Shown here: one piece after another, positions 7,778 through 14,853 of the stretch
How positions within the stretch are numbered: position 1 is the first letter of the stretch
Layout of the letters: each line of letters begins with the position of its first letter
NCBI GenBank assembly: GCA_009773205.1
Contig: WPAE01000005.1
Span: forward strand, 1-57,227
Length of the DNA: 57,227 nucleotides
Reading direction: 5' to 3'
Source of the DNA: Ignavibacteria bacterium
Lineage (GTDB): Bacteria > Bacteroidota > Ignavibacteria > Ignavibacteriales > Melioribacteraceae
The notes under the pieces: generated by a model
What the model was told of the DNA's origin: nothing
What the model saw: only the letters and a program-made list of their open reading frames with translations
The model's database searches: none
Translations under genes and position numbers: made by a program

Positions 7778-7896
7778 GGTCATCTCTAAAAATTGTCATT
7801 CTGAACGACCAGCCTCGCCGGCTAGGCGGGAGTGAAGAATCGCAGCTTTGTCTATTTGAAAGAAAACGAAGATTCTTCGGGTTTTTAGAGATACCC
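7778..7896. mobile_element. MITE-like element with terminal inverted repeats and TTTA duplication
   Basis: 119 bp. Left end GGTCATCTCTAAAAA and right end TTTTTAGAGATACCC are inverted repeats, flanked on both sides by TTTA (7774-7777 and 7897-7900), a probable 4-bp target-site duplication. Inside are a TGTCATTCTGA start, a GC-rich near-palindrome (CCTCGCCGGCTAGG) and the pair GAAGAATC/GATTCTTC, which resembles the TGTCATTC palindromic repeat family. It has no coding capacity, so movement would need a transposase encoded elsewhere. Confidence 0.65.
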
Positions 7897-8011
7897 TTTA
7901 TATAGTAGGCTCATAAATGTTGTGCCACGGAACATTCCAATGCAGAGCTATTTAGTTGTTCTTATTAAACAAAGAAACTATATTTCAACCAACTTATTCT
8001 GAGTAAGTAAG

Positions 8012-8248
8012 ATGGAAGATAAAAGCATAAGACGTATAACTATTAATCCGAATATCTGCCACGGAAAACCTGTAATTAGAAACATGCGTTATCCAGTTGA
8101 AACAATCTTAGAATTGCTTAGCTCTGGTATGACTATCGAACAAATACTTGCGGATTATCAAGACATAGAACGTGAGGATATTCTTGCGTGCCTTAATTAT
8201 GCTGTAAAGCTTAGCCAGGTTAAAAGTATAAACAGAATTGCGATATGA
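8012..8248 (+). CDS. DUF433 family antitoxin
   Basis: 78 aa. The sequence fits the DUF433 pattern: INPNICHGKPVIRNMRYPVE, then a helix-turn-helix-like segment with ILELLSSGMTIEQIL and the typical DIEREDILACLNYA end. DUF433 proteins usually pair with a DUF5615 PIN-like toxin; here the ATG of such a partner overlaps this stop codon as ATGA. The partner is truncated, so this antitoxin appears to be an orphan. The pair lies between two MITE-like elements, a setting that suggests acquisition and decay. The family call is from motif recognition. Confidence 0.85.
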   Translation: MEDKSIRRITINPNICHGKPVIRNMRYPVETILELLSSGMTIEQILADYQDIEREDILACLNYAVKLSQVKSINRIAI

Positions 8249-8352
8249 GATTTCTTGTAGATGCACAACTGCCTAAGAGTTTGTCCATCTGGTTTAAGGA
8301 AAAGGGGGTTGATTCAATTCACACTTTCGAGATGTCAGTAAAAACAGTGTAA
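8245..8352 (+). pseudogene. Truncated DUF5615-type PIN-like toxin
   Basis: The first 28 codons (MRFLVDAQLPKSLSIW, then FKEKGVDSIHTFE) match the start of DUF5615 toxins, including the acidic Asp6 of the PIN-like active site and the IHT motif. The frame then ends after 35 codons, whereas the family usually has about 110-120. Shifting by one base near 8338 reads on for about 13 codons (NSVIKETITKYLL) in a way that resembles the family before another stop, so a frameshift followed by further decay is likely. The start overlaps the DUF433 stop by 4 nt, the usual coupling for this pair. Confidence 0.7.
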
Positions 8353-8469
8353 TAAAAGAAACAATAACCAAATATCTGTTATGAAAAGAGACTCAAAAGG
8401 GACTTTCTAAATAGTGATTGCTCAGTCCAGAAAGTAAATACTGAACTGAGCAATCGCGAATCTACATTA

Positions 8470-8570
8470 GGGCGCCTCTAAAAATATCAATTTCCTTTGC
8501 GGGCTTTCCTTTTTCTTTGTCCCGCTTTGCGGGATGAAATATTTTAAAACAAAAGTTTTTAGAGGTGCCC
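8470..8570. mobile_element. MITE-like element with 15-bp terminal inverted repeats and ATTA duplication
   Basis: 101 bp. GGGCGCCTCTAAAAA at the left and TTTTTAGAGGTGCCC at the right are inverted repeats with one mismatch. ATTA occurs immediately outside both ends (8466-8469 and 8571-8574), as expected of a 4-bp target duplication. The interior holds the small palindrome CCCGCTTTGCGGG and no ORF. It lies between the toxin remnant and the convergent C69 peptidase gene and could also act as a bidirectional stop. Confidence 0.7.
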
Positions 8571-8588
8571 ATTAGTCAAAGTGCAATT

Positions 8589-10412
8589 CTATTTATGTGT
8601 ACTTTCCGTAAACTTATCTTGATGAATCTTGTTAATTTCTTTTATGATCTGCTCAACTTTTTCGAGCTTAGTTTTAGCAGTTTCATCGTTCGGTCTTAAT
8701 TTCAATATATTAGTTAAGTGAGTTTTTGCCAGGTGATAATTATTATTTTTCAAACTTTCGTTAGCCTTTGCTAATAAATCGTTTGCTTCGGCTTCAATTT
8801 CCGGAGGAAGTTTCTTCATCTTAATTTTCTCTCCTTCAGCTTCCACCATTGCCCGCTTAAACTCTTCTGGATATCCTACGTTAATCGGATTACCAAATTC
8901 ATTTTTTACTACTCCGTCTAAGTATTTTACAATTAAGCGTTCACCGAGCTTTTTCCATTGGATAATAGTTAAGTCTGCCATTTCAAGCGTATATTGATTT
9001 AAGTATTCAATTGCATCTCTCTTAGAAATTTTGGAAAGGGTTACAGCTTTATCTTCAACTTCTTTTTGACGAGCTAAAAATTTTCCTTCTAATTCATGCT
9101 GAACATTAAGTACATCATCAATCATTAAACTGTATTTTGGATAAACATAATTAGCTACAAAATTGAAAACCCAGAAAGCCGAATCCCATGTAAAATTGTT
9201 GAGTGAGCCAAGTCCTTTTTTGAAATTGTAAGGAATTTTTGTGATTGAAGAATAAACAGGTACATAAACCGTCATCTTAGTATCATCAAAGCCAAACCAA
9301 AGCAGTCCGCCAACTTCGTTAGGCAGCCAAGACCTTGATTGACTAATGAATGACCAGCCGGTTTGAGGCGTAGAAATTGGTCTTTCATTGAAATATTTTT
9401 TACCATCAAACTCCCAAGTTAAAGGACGAAATCTGATTGGTGTATTGTAAGGACCAGCAGCAACACCTTTTTTCATATCAAGTTCGGTTCCATCGTAATG
9501 ATCTCTCATCAAGCTCATTACATCTTCGAGCGAGAGTTTTTTATCTGGCTTAATATATAGAGGCATTCTTTCCAAACTTTCGCCGCGTATGTAATCAATA
9601 TATTTTTCCATCGAAGAATTACACCTTCTAAATAAAGACCACACACGTGCATCGCAAAAACGAACAGCACCAAAATTTAGTGGATTAAAGGCTTCTGAAA
9701 AACTAAACTCTGCATCTTTACCGCTGAAATATCCTTTGCTGCGGGCAAATTCAATTATGTCTTTTGAATACAATACATTCTGCGGATCATTTTGCGCAAA
9801 AGTTGTTATGCGAGATGTATTTGCATGCCCGGATATGTATCCGTCCGGAATTTTTATTGCAACCCAATTAGCACCTTTAACACCGGGACCTTTACCTACC
9901 ATTTCTAAAATCCATACTTCATTTGGGTCGGCAATCGAAAAAGATTCTCCTGAACTATAATAGCCATATTCTTCAACCAATTCTGCCATTACATTTATTG
10001 CTTCGCGGGCTGTTTTTGCACGCTGTAAAGTAATGTAAATTAAACTGCCGTAATCAATAATTCCTTTTGGGTTTACTAGTTCATCTCTTCCGCCAAATGT
10101 TGTTTCACCTATAACTAATTGGTATTCGTTCATATTTCCAACAACGTTATAAGTTTCCGAAACTTGTTTAATCTTACCAAGAAATTTTCCTGTGTCCCAT
10201 TCGTAAATATCGAGCATAGCGCCTTTAGGGTACCTTGCCGCTGGGAAGTAATACAGCTCGCCATACAAGTTGTATGAATCTGCTGTATAAGTAATCATTG
10301 TTGAACCATCTTTAGAAGCTGCTTTGGTAACTAATAAATTTGTGCAGCCGAAAACGGGATTATTAATAAAAAATAAAGATGCAGATACTAAAACAAATAA
10401 GAATAGTTTCAT
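8589..10412 (-). CDS. Secreted C69-family dipeptidase
   Basis: 607 aa. A Sec signal peptide is followed directly by Cys23 in the sequence GCTNLLVTKAASKDGS, the N-terminal nucleophile of peptidase family C69/U34 (PepD-like Ntn hydrolases). Other family hallmarks include GETTFGGRDEL and FSIADPNEVWILEMVG. These enzymes cleave dipeptides after exposure of the Cys; here it would act outside the cytoplasm. A C-terminal extension of about 70 residues (about 535-605), helical with an LLAKANESLKNNNYHLAKTHL...LRPND pattern, looks like a TPR-like addition absent from short family members. The gene is monocistronic and convergent with the toxin-antitoxin remnant. The start is placed before the obvious signal peptide. 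Confidence 0.85.
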   Translation of the reverse strand: MKLFLFVLVSASLFFINNPVFGCTNLLVTKAASKDGSTMITYTADSYNLYGELYYFPAARYPKGAMLDIYEWDTGKFLGKIKQVSETYNVVGNMNEYQLVIGETTFGGRDELVNPKGIIDYGSLIYITLQRAKTAREAINVMAELVEEYGYYSSGESFSIADPNEVWILEMVGKGPGVKGANWVAIKIPDGYISGHANTSRITTFAQNDPQNVLYSKDIIEFARSKGYFSGKDAEFSFSEAFNPLNFGAVRFCDARVWSLFRRCNSSMEKYIDYIRGESLERMPLYIKPDKKLSLEDVMSLMRDHYDGTELDMKKGVAAGPYNTPIRFRPLTWEFDGKKYFNERPISTPQTGWSFISQSRSWLPNEVGGLLWFGFDDTKMTVYVPVYSSITKIPYNFKKGLGSLNNFTWDSAFWVFNFVANYVYPKYSLMIDDVLNVQHELEGKFLARQKEVEDKAVTLSKISKRDAIEYLNQYTLEMADLTIIQWKKLGERLIVKYLDGVVKNEFGNPINVGYPEEFKRAMVEAEGEKIKMKKLPPEIEAEANDLLAKANESLKNNNYHLAKTHLTNILKLRPNDETAKTKLEKVEQIIKEINKIHQDKFTESTHK

Positions 10413-10669
10413 ATTTCTTTCTCTTCTATGTTAATTATTGAATTTTGGTTGAGGTAAATTTAGTATTTTTTTCATGAGAAATTCATTAGGATTAGCCGAA
10501 AATTTCTTTTGATTGTCTTTGCTAATTAAGAGAATTCGTACAAAGCTCCTTTTGAATGCGAGAAAAAGTGAAGCTTGGAAACTCAAGATTGGATTTAGAA
10601 GTAAATTCGAGGATACTTGCAAAAAAGCTCGTAATGAACATGATGAATAATTTTTCATAGATTCAATAA
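10413..10669. other. Intergenic region between divergent C69 peptidase and recN
   Basis: I see no supported gene here. A 75-codon minus-strand frame (10431-10658) has no ribosome site or domain, and its peptide is a low-information mix of Ser, Leu, Phe and Lys. The minus-strand promoter for the peptidase should lie here (TAAATTTA near 10455 is a possible -7 element), but no well-spaced -33 box could be found. Confidence 0.4.
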
Positions 10670-10700
10670 CTTGCTACTTAATTTTTCATTCGTAATATTC
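10670..10700 (+). promoter_or_regulatory. Candidate recN promoter
   Basis: CTTG, 19 nt, TAATATTC: an imperfect match to TTTG-N19/20-TAnnTTTG, ending 23 nt before the recN ATG. The spacing and distance to the start agree with the better matches elsewhere in the window. Confidence 0.4.
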
Positions 10701-10723
10701 GCAATCAACTAATACAGAAAAGT

Positions 10724-12436
10724 ATGCTCAAGACACTTCTTATAAAAGATTATGCGCTTATAGAAAACATAGAAGTTCCTTTCGAGAAAGGATTGAATAT
10801 AATTACAGGAGAAACCGGCGCTGGTAAATCAATTCTTATAGATGCAATGGGTTTACTACTTGGCGAAAGAGCATCAACAGAAGTTGTGCGCAAAGGTGCG
10901 GAAAAATCTATAGTTGAAGGAATTTTTGATGTAACTTCAAATAAAAGTGTTAAGATGTTTTGTGCGCAGAATGAAATTGATTTTACTGATGAGTTTATTG
11001 TACGCCGCGAAGTTTCTGTAAAGGGAAGTAACCGTTGCTTTTTGAATGATTCTCCAGTTGCGCTAAACCTAATTAAAGAAGCAGGTGATTTGCTTGTTGA
11101 TCTTCACGGGCAGCACGAGCATCAATCGTTATTGCATACCGAAACACATATCGGGCTGTTGGATAGTTTTGCAAATCATGAAAATTTATTGAGCGAGTAC
11201 TCAAAGAATTATTATGAACTCAACGCATTGCAAAAAGAGTTGAAAGAACTTCGAGAAAAGGAAAACTCTCTAAATGAAAAGCGCGAACTTTACCAGTTTC
11301 AAATAAAAGAGATTGATGCTGTTAATCCTCAAATTGATGAAGAAGAAAAACTTGCACAAGAATTAAACATACTCGAAAACTCCGAAAAGCTTTTAAGTAT
11401 TACTTCGGATATTTACTCGCTGCTTTATGGAAATGAAGATTCAATAACTGATCAGCTGGGCGCAGTAAAGCACAAACTATCAGAAATTGAGCGCATTGAT
11501 AAATCATTTACAGAAACACTTTCCAATTTCGATTCTGCCGTTGCTCTGCTGAATGAAGTTTCTGGTTTTGTAAGAAGCTACAAAGATAGAATTGATCTTG
11601 ATCCGGAAAAGTTGGAAGAAATTCGAGAGCGTTTGGGTTCAATAATTCTATTGAAAAAGAAATATGGCGGTTCTGTTAGTTCTGTAATTGAACATAGAGA
11701 AAAAATAGGCAGCGAATTTGAACTTGCAGAGAATTTTGCTCAGCGAATTTCGGATTTGAATAAGCAGATAGATTCTGTAAGAAAAAGCAGCGGCGCTGCT
11801 GCTAAAAAACTTTCCGGCGAAAGAAACACGGTTTCTAAAAAAGTTAAGAAAGAAGTTGAAACCGCGCTTAAGCATCTCGGAATTTCCGATTCTCAATTTG
11901 AAGTTCGAATTACAAACTACACTGCAGAAGACGCTTCGGAGAATTTTCTGGTTGTTGATTCCAAAAAATACAAGTTTAATAATCTTGGAATAGATGATGT
12001 TGAGTTTTACATTTCTACTAACGCCGGCGAAGATACTAAGCCTTTGGTCAAAGTAGCTTCGGGCGGCGAGATCTCTAGAATAATGCTTGCTCTTAAATCT
12101 ACTCTTGCAAAAACAGATAAACTGCCAATTCTAATTTTTGATGAAATTGATACTGGCGTTAGCGGGCGCATAGCGCAAAAAGTAGGGCAAACGCTCAAAG
12201 AATTAGCTTCAGTTCATCAAATAATTGCTATTACGCACCTGCCTCAAATTGCCGGATTAGCCGATGTTCACTTTGCTGTAGAGAAGAGGAAATCGGCAGA
12301 AAGAGTTGTAAGTTCCATCCGAAAACTTGAAATCGAAGAACGTATTGAAGAAGTAGCGAAACTTATGAGCGGCGAAGAGATTACAGAAGCTGCGCTAAAT
12401 GGCGCACGTGAGTTAATGAACATTTCTGCTAAGTAA
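10724..12436 (+). CDS. recN: DNA repair protein RecN
   Basis: 570 aa, the usual RecN length. It is an SMC-like ATPase for double-strand break repair. The Walker A motif GETGAGKS is at about 29-36, followed by DLHGQHEHQSL (about 127-137), a RecN signature. A long coiled-coil middle region (about 155-370) is rich in E, K and L. The ABC signature VASGGEISR is near 445, and Walker B ILIFDEIDTGVSG is near 470. The C-terminal ITHLPQIA motif is also present. It has its own candidate promoter and stands alone, with about 100 nt before the next gene. Confidence 0.97.
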   Translation: MLKTLLIKDYALIENIEVPFEKGLNIITGETGAGKSILIDAMGLLLGERASTEVVRKGAEKSIVEGIFDVTSNKSVKMFCAQNEIDFTDEFIVRREVSVKGSNRCFLNDSPVALNLIKEAGDLLVDLHGQHEHQSLLHTETHIGLLDSFANHENLLSEYSKNYYELNALQKELKELREKENSLNEKRELYQFQIKEIDAVNPQIDEEEKLAQELNILENSEKLLSITSDIYSLLYGNEDSITDQLGAVKHKLSEIERIDKSFTETLSNFDSAVALLNEVSGFVRSYKDRIDLDPEKLEEIRERLGSIILLKKKYGGSVSSVIEHREKIGSEFELAENFAQRISDLNKQIDSVRKSSGAAAKKLSGERNTVSKKVKKEVETALKHLGISDSQFEVRITNYTAEDASENFLVVDSKKYKFNNLGIDDVEFYISTNAGEDTKPLVKVASGGEISRIMLALKSTLAKTDKLPILIFDEIDTGVSGRIAQKVGQTLKELASVHQIIAITHLPQIAGLADVHFAVEKRKSAERVVSSIRKLEIEERIEEVAKLMSGEEITEAALNGARELMNISAK

Positions 12437-12477
12437 GTTGTTGTTAATCACAGAACAATAACGAATTAAATATTTGC

Positions 12478-12508
12478 TTTGCTTGCATCAAAATCTTGTG
12501 TAATTTCA
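12478..12508 (+). promoter_or_regulatory. Promoter of the DUF6588-like gene
   Basis: TTTG (12478-12481), 19 nt, TAATTTCA (12501-12508). This agrees with TTTG-N19/20-TAnnTTTG except at two final positions. It lies about 30 nt upstream of the chosen ATG. Confidence 0.5.
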
Positions 12509-12538
12509 AACGAAAGAAAATAAATGATGGAGAAATAT

Positions 12539-13594
12539 ATGAAAAGGAAAACAGTGCTTTTATTAGCCGCTTTATTAATGCTTTTTTCTTTTACCGCTAA
12601 AGCGCAAACCTTGGAAGAAACACTTTCAAAATTAGCTTCCACTGCTGGAAAGGCTTATGTAGCGCCTATAATTTCTGCTTTTGGTTCTAATTTAAATTCT
12701 GGCTGGGTCTCAAACTTTCCATCTGCAAGCAAGGTTGGTTTTCATCTCGATATTAAATTAGCAGCAATGGGTTCTTTTTTTTCTGATGAAAACAAAATAT
12801 TTAACTCTTCCGGAAAATTTCTTTTTATTTCATCACAAGTGGATCAAATTTTAACTTCGTCTAACATTCCAACTTCTAATCCATTGTATAATTCCATTAA
12901 AAGTGAGTTGTTAAAAACAGAATTTGATGTGAATTTTTCTGGACCAACAATTGTAGGAAGCAAAAACCAATTTCTAAAAATTAATTTTCCAGGCAAGAAA
13001 GTAATAGTTCAAAATCAAGAGTTTACTCTTAATCCTAAAAATTTTGATGTAACTGAGGTAAAAGGATTTTTGGATGAACTTCCTGCGCTGCCTACTGCTG
13101 CACCACAAATTACTCTTGGTACTGTTATGGGTACTAATGTTTCATTTCGTTACTTACCCGATGTTGATATTGAAGACTTAGGCAAGTTTACATTTTTTGG
13201 ATTTGGAGCAATTCATAATCCCGGAGTCTGGTTTGCTAATCCGCTGCCTGTTGATTTAGGCATTGGTTACTTTACTCAAAAAATGAAAGTCGGCGATGTT
13301 TTTGAAAGTACAGCAGATCAGTTTGGCCTTTATGTAAGCAAAACTTTTGGAGTAATAATTTCAATAACTCCGTATGCAGGCTTGGTTAGCGAAAAAAGCA
13401 AAACTACAGTTTCGTACGATTATCAACTTGACCCAACAATTCCAAAAACTAAGCTAAAGTTTGAACTTGAAGGTGAAAATACTACCGGCTTTGTAGTAGG
13501 CTTCAATTTACACTTAGCTGCAATTAATATTAATGCCGATTACAAAATTGCTAAAACAAGAACGGCTTCTGCTGGTATTTCTCTTGGATTTTAG
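12539..13594 (+). CDS. Secreted outer-membrane-type protein, possibly DUF6588
   Basis: About 351 aa from the ATG at 12539, which has GGAG six nt upstream; two in-frame ATGs at 12524 and 12527 have no ribosome site. The signal peptide MKRKTVLLLAALLMLF...AKAQ is clear. The mature chain has long alternating hydrophobic segments and repeated Gly/Asn, as in a beta-barrel, and ends in a strand with Phe (AGISLGF). The early segment with GSNLNSGW and the later FRYLPDVDIEDLGKFTFFGFG resemble the DUF6588 family of Bacteroidota envelope proteins; this family call is from memory and tentative. It is followed by a strong terminator, so it is probably a monocistron. Confidence 0.65.
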   Translation: MKRKTVLLLAALLMLFSFTAKAQTLEETLSKLASTAGKAYVAPIISAFGSNLNSGWVSNFPSASKVGFHLDIKLAAMGSFFSDENKIFNSSGKFLFISSQVDQILTSSNIPTSNPLYNSIKSELLKTEFDVNFSGPTIVGSKNQFLKINFPGKKVIVQNQEFTLNPKNFDVTEVKGFLDELPALPTAAPQITLGTVMGTNVSFRYLPDVDIEDLGKFTFFGFGAIHNPGVWFANPLPVDLGIGYFTQKMKVGDVFESTADQFGLYVSKTFGVIISITPYAGLVSEKSKTTVSYDYQLDPTIPKTKLKFELEGENTTGFVVGFNLHLAAININADYKIAKTRTASAGISLGF

Positions 13595-13601
13595 TTTTAA
13601 C

Positions 13602-13635
13602 AATAGGAGCTGCACAAGCTCCTATTTTATTTTTT
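13602..13635 (+). terminator. Intrinsic terminator abutting the hemW start codon
   Basis: A 10-bp perfect stem (AATAGGAGCT / AGCTCCTATT) with the loop GCACA is followed by TTATTTTTT. The T tract ends directly at the ATG of hemW at 13636. Confidence 0.85.
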
Positions 13636-14766
13636 ATGATTGATACAGCAATATATATTCACATTCCTTTTTGCGATCACAAATGTATTTACTGCGATTT
13701 CTATTCAATTATCAATTATGAAAATACTTCACGCTATCTTGAAGCAGTAAAAAAAGAAATTGCCAACTATGCCAAGCAGTTTGCTCACAACAGAAAAATA
13801 ATTTCAATTTTCTTTGGCGGCGGAACCCCTTCTTTGATGGAAGCCGGTTATCTCTGCGAAATAATAAAAGAGATCAACACTAACTTCTCTGTAAATGATG
13901 ATGCAGAAATTACCTTAGAGACAAATCCCGGTACGGTTTCCAAAGCAAAGCTAACCGATTTTAAGAATGCCGGTATAAACAGAATTAGTGTTGGCATTCA
14001 ATCTTTTGATGATGATGACTTAAAATTCTTAACACGGATTCATGATTCAAAAACTGCGAAGAAGACACTTTATGATGCAAGCGAAGCTGGCTTTGAGAAT
14101 CTAAGTCTCGATTTAATTTTTAATCTTCCAAATCAAACAAAAGAAAAGTGGAAAAAAAACCTGGAAGAATCTGTAGCACTTCCAATAAAACACCTATCGG
14201 CTTACAGTTTAATTCTTGAACAAGGAACTATCCTAAACAAAATGGTATTAGATGGGAAAGTAAAACTTCAAGATGTTGATTACGATGCCGATCTTTATGA
14301 ACTTACACTAGAATTTTTATCTGCTAACGGGTTTACACAGTATGAAGTTTCAAATTTTGCTAAGCCGGGTTTTCAATGTATTCATAACAATGCTTACTGG
14401 CATTACAAAGAATACTTAAGCTTTGGCACTTCGGCTCATTCTTTTGCAAATAGTAAACGATGGAAGAATTATTCTAGTGCGCGATTTTATATTGATGCGG
14501 TAAATAAAAAGGGAAACGCTGCTGCATCCGAAGAAGATTTAACTAAAGAACAAATGCTTGATGAATATGTAATGCTCGCACTACGTTCTGCTGGATTGGA
14601 TTTAGCAGAGCTTCAAAACAAATTTGGAAATGCGTGGTATCAAAAGAATGAAAAACTAATACAAAAACTAATTACAGAAAAATTCCTTATCCCCAAAAGA
14701 AATAAACTTGCATTAACATCTTCAGGATTCGCCATCTGTGATGAAATTCTTCTTAAGTTAGAATAA
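13636..14766 (+). CDS. hemW: Radical SAM haem chaperone HemW
   Basis: 376 aa. The start MIDTAIYIHIPFCDHKCIYC carries the HemW form of the radical SAM cluster motif, CxxxCxxC at Cys13, Cys17 and Cys20, plus the adjoining Phe-Tyr-Ser. FFGGGTPSL (about 60-68) and TLETNPGT (about 95-102) are further family marks, and a HemN C-terminal domain follows. HemW binds haem and is thought to deliver it to respiratory proteins; it is often misnamed coproporphyrinogen oxidase. The ATG has no room for a ribosome site because the upstream terminator touches it. No separate promoter was recognised. Confidence 0.93.
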   Translation: MIDTAIYIHIPFCDHKCIYCDFYSIINYENTSRYLEAVKKEIANYAKQFAHNRKIISIFFGGGTPSLMEAGYLCEIIKEINTNFSVNDDAEITLETNPGTVSKAKLTDFKNAGINRISVGIQSFDDDDLKFLTRIHDSKTAKKTLYDASEAGFENLSLDLIFNLPNQTKEKWKKNLEESVALPIKHLSAYSLILEQGTILNKMVLDGKVKLQDVDYDADLYELTLEFLSANGFTQYEVSNFAKPGFQCIHNNAYWHYKEYLSFGTSAHSFANSKRWKNYSSARFYIDAVNKKGNAAASEEDLTKEQMLDEYVMLALRSAGLDLAELQNKFGNAWYQKNEKLIQKLITEKFLIPKRNKLALTSSGFAICDEILLKLE

Positions 14767-14798
14767 TTCCATTAATCTTATCAGTGCATTAATTCTAC

Positions 14799-14830
14799 AT
14801 TGTAATTTGTTAATTCCTTTATTAATTTCG
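14799..14830 (+). promoter_or_regulatory. Promoter of the T9SS-secreted BNR protein gene
   Basis: ATTG (14799-14802), 20 nt, TAATTTCG (14823-14830), close to TTTG-N19/20-TAnnTTTG. It is 24 nt upstream of the ATG. Confidence 0.5.
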
Positions 14831-14853
14831 ATACGACTTAAAGGATCTTTGAC

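Noticed and set aside
7574-7789. 71-codon plus-strand ORF between repeats
   Set aside because: It starts inside one inverted-repeat element and ends inside another, has no ribosome site and no recognisable domain.
10431-10658. 75-codon minus-strand ORF upstream of the C69 peptidase
   Set aside because: It has no ribosome site and no family, and lies in a divergent promoter region. Composition is compatible with a chance frame.
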